From Oopsacas minuta (Eukaryota; Porifera; Hexactinellida; Lyssacinosida; Leucopsacidae): a stretch of 64,000 nucleotides of DNA. Position numbers and translations under genes: made by a program. How positions within the stretch are numbered: position 1 is the stretch's first letter; each line of letters opens with the position of its first letter. Location: positions 930,001 to 994,000 of the forward strand of contig JAKMXF010000222.1 in the NCBI GenBank assembly GCA_024704765.1. The letters are read 5' to 3'. The notes beneath the pieces were generated by a model that saw nothing but the letters and a program-made list of their open reading frames with translations, made no database searches and had not been told where the DNA came from. This document shows, in pieces, positions 10,929 to 21,462 of this stretch.

Positions 10929-11645
10929 GATATCCGTCGTCCAGGTCATCCGACTTCCTCAAAAGCCTGCAGTAATATCGAGAGGTTCCAAACAATTTTG
11001 GACGAGGACAAACAAATAACCCTGCGAGAGTTAGAAGAGAGAGTAGGTATATCAAAAGGCACACTACACTTGACTATCACTGAAGATCTGGAAATGTCGA
11101 AGGTAACTGCGCGTTGGGTCCCAAAATTTCTTTCAAAAGAACAAAAACACAAAAGAGTCAGAGTTAGCAAAGAATTACTTTTAAGATAAAAGGCAGAGGA
11201 AGACTTTTGGATTGTATAGTAACGGAGGATGTAACTTGGTTTCTTATTATGAACCAGAGAGCAAAACTCAATCGAAGCAGTGGAAGAGGATGGCGACAGT
11301 ATTTTGGGATAGGGAAGGAATTATACACTTCGACTGGTTGCCTGAGAAGACAACCATAAACAATGATTATTACGTTGACGAATTGAAAAATGGCGTCAAG
11401 CGAGTAAACGTGAGAGGCAAGGCAAGTTGACACGTCGCTTATTGCTGCAACATGACAACGCAAGGCCCCATGTAAGCTCCAAGACAATGGCTGCAATTGA
11501 CGACTTAGGATTCGAATGCTTCCCTCATCCCCCGCATAGTCCAGACCTGGTTCCCAGCGCTTACTGGCTGTTTGGAGAGATGAAAAAAAACCTCGAGGGA
11601 AGAGATTTGGGATTTCAAACGGCTAAAGTAGGAAATAAACAGTAA
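10929..11645 (+). pseudogene. mariner transposase, C-terminal part
   Basis: Continuation of the mariner transposase interrupted at 6498. RRPGHPTSS and then EERVGISKGTLH (second HTH) and ARWVPKFLS (the WVPHEL-like motif) are readable. Next come the catalytic region TEDVTWF, then HDNARPH and a PHPPHSPDLVPSAYWLF segment. Mariners are DD34D, and D in HDNARPH and the SPDLVPSAYWLF block fit. At least two frame changes are needed, so the copy is dead. Confidence 0.75.
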
Positions 11646-12473
11646 GAAAAGACCCCAAAAGAATTTTATACCACTGGGCTGGAAAAGTTACCAGAACGAT
11701 GGAACTGATGTATAAAGTTAAAGGGGGAATTTATCGAAACATTTTATAATCAATTATGATAAGTATAGGTTTACTATATGAATTATGAAAAAAGCCTTAT
11801 TATTTATTGAATAACCCTTGTAATTAATGTATTTAGGCCAGGGACATGTTTTATCAGTCACAGAGGTGTTGCGCTGACTAATTTCTAGACTCATTTGGCA
11901 AAACGAATCGCTGGGTGCAAAAAGATGATGGGATTCGATGGAGCCGAACGGTATTTTCCGACGAGTGCTCAGTCTGGCTTGATTCTGGGAGAGTAAAAGT
12001 ATGAACAAAAAAGAACAGCCCATTTTCCTACCAAACATTCAAACATCCAGATAAAGTGCATTTATGTGGTGAATTTCAGTTCTGGGACAATGCCCATTTC
12101 AATCATTACGGAATTTTGAATCTAATGGCTTAGCACACTAAATGTACACCCAAAAACACAAACTAACGCAATATATAGAGATGAATGGGTACTACAAGAG
12201 GACAATAGTCCAGTACACACCAGGAAGGCGGAAAAGGCCTGGAAGATGGATTTTACCGCCGAACTTATCGACTGGCCCCCTAACAGCCCTGATTTGGCAC
12301 CAATAGTGAATGGTTGGGCAGTTTTAAAAAAAGAAGAGCTATTAAAGTGCTCTATTAATACAGGGGTGAACTAAAGGAAGAAATTTTAGAGATCTAGGAA
12401 TAATTTGATCCTATTTTGCTGACACCTTCCTCCCTATCAATGGACCAGAGAATAGCCCAATTCCTAAAGAATA

Positions 12474-13816
12474 CAGGGTGTCCCATAATTATTGCCCTAT
12501 TGTGTAAATGTCTATAACATTCAAATATCATTAATTAGATATATTATTACTTTCATATATATCCACTCTTTAGTAATATACATTTTTCAATTCTTTTTGG
12601 CATGCCTTCTATTAACTTTTCCAAAGTATTCGGACATATCTCAGACCATGCTGATTTTAGCATATTTTTAAACTCCTCCAATCCTGGAGCAGGTGTCTTC
12701 CTATCAAGTTGATCCTGGAGTATTCCCCATACATTTTCTATTAGACTTAGGTTTGGGGAATTCGCCGGCCATTCGCCCTTCCCCCAAAAATATTTTAGAT
12801 TCGCCTTACATCAATCTTGGGTTCTCTTGGCTGAATGTGCAGGAGCTCCGTCTTGTTGGAAAATATATTTTGACATGTTTGGTAACATTTTCCTAGTTAG
12901 TAAATCGCCCTTCTTAGGTTTTCTGTTAAGTGCATTTAGGCAAGTATTTTCTAGAATTTCTTTAAGATAATAATCTGCACTCACAGTTTGTTTTGGGGGT
13001 AAAAAGTGAAGTTCAGACAAAGCCTGGGAGCTCATCATCCCCCAAACCATAACCCGCAGGGAATATTTGACGGTTTCAAAATTTTGAACCTTGAGCTTAC
13101 TATGTGCCCAGATCCTGTCATTATATCGGTTTGATAGATGAAATACCTCAAACGGCGATTCATCTGACCACAGGACTCATTTCCAATCATTCACTGTCCA
13201 AACTCTTTTCTCCAGGCAAAAATTTAATCGTCTTTCTTTTTGTTTGTCGGTCAATTTTGGAGATTTAGTCCTCTTATAGGCCCAAGCTCCAAGGTCCTGC
13301 TTCAAATATCTATGGACAGTGTTTTTAGAGACAGGATTACCGATTCTTGCAAGTTCTCACGCCAATACCCTGATTGATTTATACCTTTCTCCAAAGATTT
13401 ATAGGTTACTATCTTTGATATCCTGTTTAGCTTTTTGAGCGGTCCTGCACCCTTTTTGTGCTGAAGGCTCTCATTTCGTTTATGTTTAGCCCACCAGCGT
13501 CTAATGGTCCTAATATCTCTTCCAAATATTTCAGCTACAGTCTTTTGGGAAAAACCTTCCGATAACTTGATAAGAGCTTGATTTCGAATCTCAAATTTTG
13601 CTAACTGGACATCCATACCTTGTTAGATTGTTGTTACTGATATAGAAAATATACTACATTGACTAGTGCATAAGGAAAGTCGTTGTATCAAGTTAACTAA
13701 CTTAATAAGGTTGGTCAATAAATTTATAAAAGAAAACTAGACAATTGTACGATATTTTAGAAATATTGATGAAATGAAACTAAATGCTGATAGGGCAATA
13801 ATTATGGGACACCCTG
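12474..13816 (-). mobile_element. Tc1/mariner-superfamily element, DD37E type, complete ends
   Basis: A 1343-bp element with TIRs starting CAGGGTGTCCCATAATTATT, perfect for about 27 bp, and TA duplications at 12472-12473 and 13817-13818. It sits inside the Tc1 copy 11860-13995. The family differs in end sequence from the element at 3204-4524. Confidence 0.92.
12695..13616 (-). pseudogene. DD37E transposase in the 12474 element
   Basis: N-terminal HTH region at 13302-13616 (AKFEIRNQALIKLSEGFSQK, then EIFGRDIRTIRRWW) and catalytic region at 12811-13050 (MVWGMMSSQALSELHF, FQQDGAPAHSAKRT). In the continuing frame, after a stop, come WPANSPNLSLIENVWG and the C-terminus. Counting from D in QQDGAPAH to E in LIENVW gives 37 residues. 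The middle segment with the first catalytic D needs frame changes. Confidence 0.75.
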
Positions 13817-13996
13817 TATGCGTAAGAAAATTAAATATTAGGCTACTCGATACATTGGACTGTATTTTATGTGCTAACTAAGCTAATCTCATCCAATGAT
13901 AAACAAACAATTAAATACATCTTAGCAACATAAGGATATCTATACTTAAGTCCTAATACTGCCAATAATTTTCGAAATTATTGTACAACCTTGTAA

Positions 13997-14589
13997 ATTT
14001 TGTCTAAACTTATAATTACTAGATTTAAACTGCCGTAGCAGACAATAGAATTAAGCCGTATCAAAAATGTTCATACAAATAATACCATAGTGCTCTATTC
14101 TTGATGGTCAATATAGAAAACATCATTATTCAGAGGATATGTTATTAAAATTGAAATCTAAGCATTCTGATAAATCAGTTTCCAAGATTTCTAGCATATA
14201 CTCACAATTATGTTTGAAACTTTACAACCCTGCGTCGCTTAGCAACCCTATCACCATATGTACAATGGATATAAATAGTATAAAGTTGCAGAATGCGTCA
14301 GAAGTAGGAAATACTCAGCAATACTCGTACCATCTTGTATCCTAATCAGAAGTCTACATTCTGAGGTTTGCAAACATGCAGAATGCAAATTTGACATGGA
14401 ATATACTCTAAGCCCTACAGTTCAACGTATTGGCCATTCAAGAATAGACGAGATTAGTAAGATTTGTAGGTAAATCATAGCAGTAGCTAAATTCTTTTAT
14501 TCAGGCAGGGTATGCATCATGAGAATGAAATAACTTCATGCAAAAATTAAATGTGGTGTTGATCATGTTTCACATTGCAGATAAGGAAT
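13997..14589. other. AT-rich gap
   Basis: About 590 bp with no recognisable gene, TIR pair or simple repeat. An open frame at 14139-14345 lacks any motif. Confidence 0.4.
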
Positions 14590-14591
14590 TA

Positions 14592-15964
14592 CAGTGCGTT
14601 CGGAAATTATTGGCAGTGAATTTGATTTGGTTCCATTCAATATCTATGTTAAGAATGATCAAAATCATATGATTTCTAATAATTCGGTACTCTCTCAAAT
14701 AGAATATACATGAGCAACTAACAAATAGCTAATAATTTATCTTCTTACCGCCACCTTTGATGCATAACCGAATTCTTTTGTCCATTGATAGACAAAATGG
14801 CTTTAAAAATTCAGGGTCTAATGTGTTCCATATCTCCAAAATAGCTTCTTTCAACTCATTAGAGCTATTAAATCTCTTTTTGAGGAGTCTCTTCTTTAGT
14901 ACAGCCCAAAGATTTTCAATTGGGTTCAGATCAGGGCTATTGGAGGGCCAGTCGATCTGATGTGGGACAAATTCCTGTTTCCAAGCCTTTGCTGCATTTC
15001 CTGTATGTATAGGACTGTTATCTTCCTGTAATACCCATTGATTTCCGTATAAAGCATTAGCTTCTTGTATAAGACACTCATTTAGAACTGTTTTGTATCG
15101 TTCCTGGTTGAAGTTTTCGGTAAAAACTTTGAGGTTTGTTTTGCCCATTACTGAAATACCACCCCAAATATGTAGCTTCGCTGGATGTTTGAAAGTTGGC
15201 AGGTTAATGGGCTGTCCTTTCTTTGTCCATACATATATCTTGCCTGAATTCATCCATATAGAGCATTCATCAGTAAAGAACACTTTAGACCAGTTCTGAC
15301 TCCTCATTCGTTTACACCATTCTATTCGTTTAGTAATATGGAGTTGCGACAAGGCTGGAATTCTTACTACCTGGCGATATTGTAAGCCTCTCCTCTTCAT
15401 TTCCTCCAATAGTGTGCTTTTGGCAATTGGAGTACTCAATTTTGCTCGACATTCATTCAGAGTGATCCTTGGATTGTGTTGAACGAGTGCCATAATCCTA
15501 TTCCTATCAGACTTGTGCAATATTTGAGGTCGACCTGCTCCTTTCTTATGAGTCAAGCTCTTTTTGTCAGAAATAGACTTCAAAACACGATATATTGTCC
15601 GCTCTGGTATAGTTAGTCGTCTTGATATTTCAGTCGCTTTTGTCATCCCAGCATCAAAGAAGTCCTTTATTCTGATTCTATTCTTTTCCTGAGCCTTCAT
15701 ACCAAAATTGTGGAAAAATATTGTTAGTGAAAGTCGGAAAATATGGGTCTAAAATGTGTGAACAAAACTAATAAGCACATATTTAATGTCAAAGATCATT
15801 TGGGATAGATAAGGCAGAAAATTAGAATGTCAGTGGATCTATACATTATATTTCGAGTATATTATATGTTGCTATAACTTAGACGTCGTAAATGAGGTTG
15901 TTTTAGAATATTTGTAAAGGATAATGAAAATAGTATTTACTGCCAATAATTTCTGAACGCACTG
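14592..15964 (-). mobile_element. complete Tc1 element (DD34E), possibly autonomous
   Basis: A 1373-bp element flanked by TA (14590-14591, 15965-15966) with TIRs CAGTGCGTTCGGAAATTATT on the left and a near-identical inverse on the right (CAGTGCGTTCAGAAATTATT). It contains one unbroken transposase gene on the minus strand, the only intact TE gene with paired ends in this window. Confidence 0.95.
14729..15700 (-). CDS. Tc1 transposase, apparently intact
   Basis: A 323-codon cut-and-paste transposase, close to the usual 340-residue Tc1 length. Residues 1-50 form the first HTH (IKDFFDAGMTKATEISRRL, IPERTIYRVL), followed by the GRPR-like hook HKKGAGRPQI and a second HTH (RITLNECRAKL). The DDE core shows D in FFTDECSIW, D in VLQEDNSPIHT and E in DLNPIENLW, with 34 residues between the last two (DD34E). 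The start fits: the ATG at 15700 is the first in the frame and follows AT-rich untranslated sequence about 260 bp from the TIR. No stop, shift or missing catalytic residue was seen, so the copy could be active or recently so. Confidence 0.93.
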   Translation of the reverse strand: MKAQEKNRIRIKDFFDAGMTKATEISRRLTIPERTIYRVLKSISDKKSLTHKKGAGRPQILHKSDRNRIMALVQHNPRITLNECRAKLSTPIAKSTLLEEMKRRGLQYRQVVRIPALSQLHITKRIEWCKRMRSQNWSKVFFTDECSIWMNSGKIYVWTKKGQPINLPTFKHPAKLHIWGGISVMGKTNLKVFTENFNQERYKTVLNECLIQEANALYGNQWVLQEDNSPIHTGNAAKAWKQEFVPHQIDWPSNSPDLNPIENLWAVLKKRLLKKRFNSSNELKEAILEIWNTLDPEFLKPFCLSMDKRIRLCIKGGGKKINY

Positions 15965-15966
15965 TA

Positions 15967-16932
15967 TCTAGACTTATGTTTCTGGGGTTAAAATATAATT
16001 GGGAGCGTAAAATTTGCGATCCTAAGAAAAATTGAAAAAGGAACACAAGGAGAGCACTCCGAATAATACATAAAACTTTCTGCTTCCAGGAAAATTATAC
16101 AGACCATGGAGGCATAGATAAAATATTATTCCAATAATCAATAATAACTTGGTAAAATTCAACTTTGACACCAAATCCACTTGGAAACATGAATATATAC
16201 CGCCTTCCTACACCCTGAAAATACATTATTATACAATAACTCTGACGATTATGTCGCAAAGATGATACTGCTAATATATGGCATTATTAATGGATGTGCG
16301 ATACTCTTTTGAAGATAACGTATCAAAATGATGCATCAGAGTACGCCATGGGAATTTTGGTATATTAAATGTTTCAAAGAGAATCATGCCATTAAGTTTT
16401 AGATTATTTCCAATTATTGTTAAATAATGGAAAAGATATGTCATCCATGGTCACTTCTATAGGTATGGAATATAGAAATACAATCAAGACTAACATGCTA
16501 CATTTGCATGAAAATATTGTTAGATCCCATAGAACATATTAAGTAAGTGTCCAAGTAGAAATTCACAATTTGCACAAAATTTACAAGGTTTTAAGTTTTG
16601 AATATTCGTTAACATATTTAGCAACTAAGCAATCAGATCGCGTCTTTTTTGAATTGGAAAAAGTTTAGATATCCATGGTGTATTGTCAATTATTAAGGAT
16701 ATATTTATCCGAGCACAAATATCCAATTAAATTGTATTGACAACTAAAAGAATTCCCTAAGTAGATGATGACTAACTAAACTTGTCCCTGGCCAAAATAC
16801 ATCAACTAACCATTGCAGTAACGTGATAGAATGCTATTGACAAGACAATCGGGTCAATGCACTCCCCATATCCAACTTCCCGTCCAATCGTAATAAATAT
16901 CGTGTGTCTGATAACTTCAGAAGTATTAACTA
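15967..16932. other. AT-rich gap
   Basis: Nearly 1 kb with no supported gene. The segment around 16781 (TTGTCCCTGGCCAAAATACA) is an inverse match to 11828-11846, suggesting scraps of a short dispersed repeat. Confidence 0.4.
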
Positions 16933-16934
16933 TA

Positions 16935-18223
16935 CAGGGTGGCTGGTAAGTTCTGATACAAAGGATTTTCTCCATTATATTTTACACTTGGAATATAATG
17001 TTAATTTTGCATATACGACTATTTACTAATGTTATGATTCAATTACTAAAATTGTTATTCTATATATCCTCCTTTTTTGGAAATTACAGCCTTGAGTCTG
17101 GTAGGGAAACTTTCCACTGCGACACGCAGGATTTCCTGTGGTGTTTTCTCCCTTTCGCGACAGAAAGACTTTTACAGGGACTATATAGTGCTGTGTGAAA
17201 CCGAACAAGCCTTATTCTCCAAGATGGACCAAAGAGAATAGTCCACTGGATTTAAATCAGGACTATATCGAGGCCATTCTTCCTTTCGGATAAAATCGAG
17301 GATTTTGTCCTCTAACCAGTCCTGTGTGGTAATCGTCGTATGAGCAGAAACACCATCTTGTTGGAAAACATTGATTGGCTCAGATCTTTTACAACAGGCT
17401 CTAGGATCAAGTCCTAGTAAGTTTTCGCGTTGATTTCACTCCAGCAGGTACGAAAATCAATGGCGTGCGGCCAACAGCAGAGACACCAGCCCAAATCATC
17501 ACTGAGAGAGGTTTTATTTTCCGACTGATGCACCTAAACTTATCAGGGATCTCTGGGATAGCTATAGAGATCACACGATCATTTTGAACATTAGTAGCCT
17601 CAGCTATAGTGAAAATCTTTTCATCTGCAAAGATGATATTTTCGAGTCCGCCGGCAGCGTGTCTTGCAAGTAACGCCTTGCTTCTCAACAATCGTTTTGT
17701 CTTGACTAACTCTGAGGAGAAGTGTACTCTCTTTCTTTCAAAACAACGCATCTTCAAGCCACGGTGTACTACTTTTTGGACAGTTTGACGTGCAACTTTC
17801 AACTCCAAGGCCATTTTTCTCATGGATAACCGTGGATTTCGCCGAATCTGTTCTCTCATCCTCTTCTTGAGGGCTGCGGTTCTCACAGAATAAGAACGAC
17901 CAGATCTTGGTTTGTCGTTTGTGTCCCCAGTTTCATTGTAAAGTTTTATTGTGCTGTAGATGAATGCTCTCCGTACTTTAGCAATATTTAACATTTTTAA
18001 AATCTCAGGAGGGCTTTTCCCGCCTTGTATAATTCAACAATCACTGACCTCTCATGACTCATGGTTAATAGTATAAATTTTTGTGAAAAATGTAGGCTAA
18101 ATCGAATTTGAATGCATTAAGAAGGTTATATGAAAAGTCTTAGATAGTCAAAATACTGTAATACATTACGATCAAGGTTATATTGTAATTGATTTTTTGT
18201 ATCAGAACTTAGCAGTCACCTTG
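16935..18223 (-). mobile_element. mariner-like element, DD37D (maT-like)
   Basis: A 1289-bp element with inverted ends CAGGGTGGCTGGTAAG and CAAGGTGACTGCTAAG, which share AAGTTCTGATACAAA. The left flank is TA; the right flank is CA, probably a decayed TA. Confidence 0.85.
17260..18061 (-). pseudogene. DD37D transposase, frameshifted near the start
   Basis: The natural start MSHERSVIVELYKAGK at about 18061 loses frame by one base near 18005; the main frame then runs 17994-17407. It shows an HTH pair with the linker DKPRSGRSYS, ARQTVQKVVHRGL, first catalytic D in IFADEKIF, and VMIWAGVSAVG. After another shift near 17415 the frame continues with FQQDGVSAHTT and WPRYSPDLNPVDYSLW. I count 37 residues between the last two acidic residues, and the third is D (DD37D, the maT-type signature). 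Confidence 0.85.
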
Positions 18224-18225
18224 CA

Positions 18226-19190
18226 TAAATTATCATGGATATCTAGAGTTCCTGAATATGAATGAGAATGTATCGGTGGACAAAATGCGACCATGATATA
18301 TACAATGGGCAGATAGGACAATAAATTTGCATCGCTCATATGACAAAATGATCAATTGTCAGAAAGTTCTTGAAAGAGGACACTTTGAAATATAAATCCA
18401 TTAATTTCTTCCAAAATTGACCAATAATTTAGAAGATATGGTGATATCAAGTGGTTAAGGCACTAAAAAGTGGCGCAACAAAATGAAAAATTTTCAGACA
18501 GCGCTGATCGATATTACTATCACTGCTGATAAACTACACCAATGCTTTCATCGTAGGGTCCAGGAGTTTTGAGTAGATTAAGTGAGCGACTACTATATTG
18601 AGGGAATTCAAGATACCTATAAGGACTATATTGAAGCTATAACAATATACTTATATAAGATATCATCCTTAAATCACTCTTTCACTATCACATAGCTAAC
18701 TGAATAGAATTAATATTACGGAAATCCCCAATGCATACCAATTATTATACAATAGCTTAGCTAGAATAAGTTTATATGTTGTTGCCAGAATGGATATCGG
18801 AACATGTAGAAAACAAGTGCCATCATCATCGTGTCGGGCGAGAGTAGCGAGCGAAACAATTTTTCCCAGATAAATAAATAATTAGTATAAATTAAAATGG
18901 GAGCATGAAATTCGCCGAAATTAGGGCGGCTGAGCAGCATATACCAAAATCAACATGTTTCTGTAAAATGAGCTACCAGGTAGGGGTAAAGTCGTCGAAA
19001 AATACTGAGAGAAGTACACTAGTAACTCACCATGGTGCAGAAGAACCTAGAATAACACTCTGAATAATACAAAATTTTAAATATTATTTGTCTAACAAAA
19101 AATTAGCAGAGGCTGGTGCCCCCTGCATCCCCTCCATAACACCTCTGCTGCGAGGCAAAACCATCCAGCAGACAAGTACCGATAGCCTAG
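18226..19190. other. non-coding stretch ahead of the hAT
   Basis: No supported gene. At 18826-18846 a GTGTCGGGCGAGAGTAGCG motif resembles the GCGAAGCG-type tails noted at 25040 and 53800. At about 19106-19151 a GC-rich segment has inverted AGCAGAGG / CCTCTGCT ends; its identity is unknown. Confidence 0.35.
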
Positions 19191-19192
19191 GG

Positions 19193-21462
19193 CAGCGGTC
19201 TCAAACTGCTGGCCCGCGGCCGGATGCGCCCACAAGCTCACTTTTTTTGGCCCGCGAAGCGTTGATGGATTTAGAGCAATATATGTGCACTTTGGATCAC
19301 TTTGATCTTTTAAACATACCATGTATTCCATTCGTGATTGCCTTTATGTTTCTCCATTTATTTAAGATTCACCCTAAAATCTATACTTCATATGACATTA
19401 TAGAATGTTTGTGTCATTTATGCATTAAATAGTTTTGTTTCATTTCAGAAAAATGAACCAATTGTGTGAGAGTATATTTTTCTTAAAAAGTAACCGAGTT
19501 TGTTTACGTTATAATTTTTTGTCATTAGATTTTATCAATATGTTGCGAAAACGCAAGATTGACAATGAGAAACGTGGGTTTGATGAAGATTGGACGATAT
19601 AATAATTTTTTGAGAAGGTCCAAGGGTCTTCCTATTTGTATTATTTGTTCCTGGGATTGTACTGTGAACAAGGAGTGCAATCTTCGCAGACATTACCAAA
19701 CGCAACACAGCAAGAGATATGACGAATTCACAGGGTTGTTTAGAAATGAACCAGTGAAAAGATTAAGAACAGAAAGAATAGCCAAGAAATCAATGTTCGT
19801 AGACCAAAAACAAATGAGTGAAGTATTTGTGCGGGCTAGTTATCGTATATGTGAAGTTAGTGCGAATAGAACTCGGCCGTTTACGGAAGGTCAAATGATA
19901 AAGGACTGCTTGGCAATTGCAGCCGCTGAAGTAGCACCGAAACAACAAAATCTATTCTCAACAATCAGTCTGACCCCTAATACCATGGCATCTAGAATTA
20001 TAGAAATGGGAATAGACTTGACAAACCAACTTCAGAAGAAATCCGAAAGTTTCAAGTCTTTCTCGTTGACATTTGATGGCAGTACGGATGCCTCTGTCAC
20101 AGAACAACTTTCTGTGTATATTTGGGGTATCTACTCTCCTTTTGAAATCCACGAGGACATTATTGGATTGTTCCCAATAGATAGGAGGACCCAAGGAATA
20201 GATGTCAGGGTACTGTTAAGAGAATCATGGAACAACGACTTCCGTGTTTATTATGGAATCTTCTCTTTGTGATTGGAACAGATAGAGCTCCTAATATGAT
20301 TGGGTAAGAGATAGGATCTGTGAAATTATTGTTTGATGAGGTGGTCCTACTCAACATCGCTGTCTTTCCTTACATTGCATAATTCACCAGGAGTCCCTCT
20401 GCGGAAAGTCTCTCAAATATCAGAATGTAATGGATGTTGTTGTCAATGTCATCAACTTATTCATGCAAAAGGACTTAACTATAGACAATTTAAAGCACTG
20501 TTAATGAACTAGATTCACAGTATGAAGATATTCTCTATCATTGTGAAGTTCGTTGGTTGAGTCGAGGGCGAGTTTTGCAGCGATTTAATGATCTATTCAC
20601 CGAAATTAAAATTTTTATCATAGAAAAGATGTGAACCTAAAAACCAAAAATGGGGAACATGAGATTGAACAGATGAATAACAAAAACTGGTTGTTTGATT
20701 TTGCATGCCTCTCTGACATTACAGGTCATTTGAATGATCTAAATATCAGACTCCAGGGCCTAAGGAAATGTATTTCGCAACTTTGGAGCCATGTTAAGAA
20801 GTTTCATAGAGAAGCTCTCTCTATTTAGTCGTCAGGCAGAAAAGAATGACTTTCGCCATCTCCCTTCTGTGGTGAAACTCCTCAAAGATAATCCAGAAGA
20901 AGTCTTTATGACAAATAAGCTAAAACTAAATCTTAAAACCTTGAGCCAGAACTTTTCTCAACGTTTCTATGTGTTCCAAGAATATGAACATGAATCTCGC
21001 CAATTCGAGGATCCCTTCTCAATTAATGTTGCGGATTGTGAAGATAGTGGAGTGCAATTGGAGCTGATTGACCTCAAAAATCATGAACTGTTGAAGATCG
21101 CATTTTCAACAGGTGACTTAATCGCTTTTTATCAATTAATGGATGAGAAAGCATTTCCAAAGCTGAAAAGCCATGCATTATACATTGGAAGCATGCTTGG
21201 AGCGACTTATGTCAGTGAACAATCCTTTTCACTGCCATCCACTCCAAGATTATTGTGCATTTGTGACGTAATATTGTTATGAAGCAATAAATATTTTTCA
21301 ATGTAACAGAAAATACTAAACTAGACAAGAATTTCATACCATATACACAGCATATTAGATTGTATTTAATTGATAAAAGCTATCGTGAAGAATGATGAGA
21401 TTTAGTTGGCTTAGCCCGATTGATAGTGGAGGGCCACGTGTCTGACACCTTTGAAATTTAAA
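19193..21462 (+). mobile_element. hAT element, GTF2IRD2/ZBED-like (Charlie8-type)
   Basis: The left terminus CAGCGGTCTCAAACTGCTGG followed by CCCGCGG is the familiar end of the hAT group that gave rise to GTF2IRD2-like genes. A decayed inverse (GGCCACGTGTCTGACACC) lies at about 21435-21458. The 8-bp target duplication could not be confirmed because the right end has diverged; the right limit is approximate. Confidence 0.7.
19559..21282 (+). pseudogene. hAT transposase (GTF2IRD2-like), broken
   Basis: The first 237 codons are open: a BED-type zinc finger (CIICSWDC ... LRRHYQTQH), then RASYRICEVSAN, RPFTEGQMIKDCL and the start of the catalytic domain (FSLTFDGSTDASV with the catalytic D). After 20272 the frame is lost; pieces reappear at 20631-20828 (WLFDFACLSDITGHLNDLN) and 20791-21282 (FSQRFYVFQEYEHESRQFEDPF). 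The last piece ends in a C-terminal hAT segment (LKSHALYIGSMLGATYVSEQ). Order and spacing match a full-length protein of about 600 residues with several frameshifts. Confidence 0.85.

Larger units (their letters stand above)
6499..10929. mobile_element. 4.4-kb insert with ~45-bp TIRs, carrying the MULE palindrome
   Basis: The ends are imperfect inverted repeats: CGACAATTCGCA on the left against TGCGAATTGTCG on the right, and both arms share AATTTGATTGGTCAATT. Between them lie AT-rich DNA, hairpins and the GC-rich MULE palindrome. No clean TSD is seen; instead the mariner codons for D(L/I)R..G.P occur on both sides, as if about 20 bp of target were present twice with divergence. The superfamily is unknown. 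The palindrome may be a later insertion into this element. Confidence 0.55.
6120..11820 (+). mobile_element. mariner element split by a 4.4-kb insertion
   Basis: Outer ends are inverted repeats beginning CAAGGGTT, flanked by TA (6118-6119 and 11821-11822). The left piece (6120 to about 6498) carries the transposase N-terminus and the right piece (about 10929-11820) the remainder. Joined across the insert, the two pieces give about 1.27 kb, normal for mariner. The insert is described separately at 6499-10929. Confidence 0.8.
11860..13995 (+). pseudogene. Tc1 DD34E transposase copy, 5'-truncated and interrupted
   Basis: The catalytic part of a Tc1 transposase closely resembling the intact one at 14729-15700. 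Readable parts are SDECSVWLDSGR, QTFKHPDKVHL, QEDNSPVHT, WPPNSPDLAPI and LSMDQRIAQFLKN. The final catalytic glutamate is replaced by valine (PIVNGW instead of PIENLW), and stops are present. At 12473 it is interrupted by the DD37E element, and the last codons (MRKKIKY) resume at 13817. A TIR-like remnant (TGCCAATAATTTTCG) lies near 13966-13985. Confidence 0.75.

Noticed and set aside
19185-19192. GCCTAGGG as the 8-bp TSD of the hAT at 19193
   Set aside because: The right end is too diverged to find a matching flank, so the duplication cannot be confirmed.
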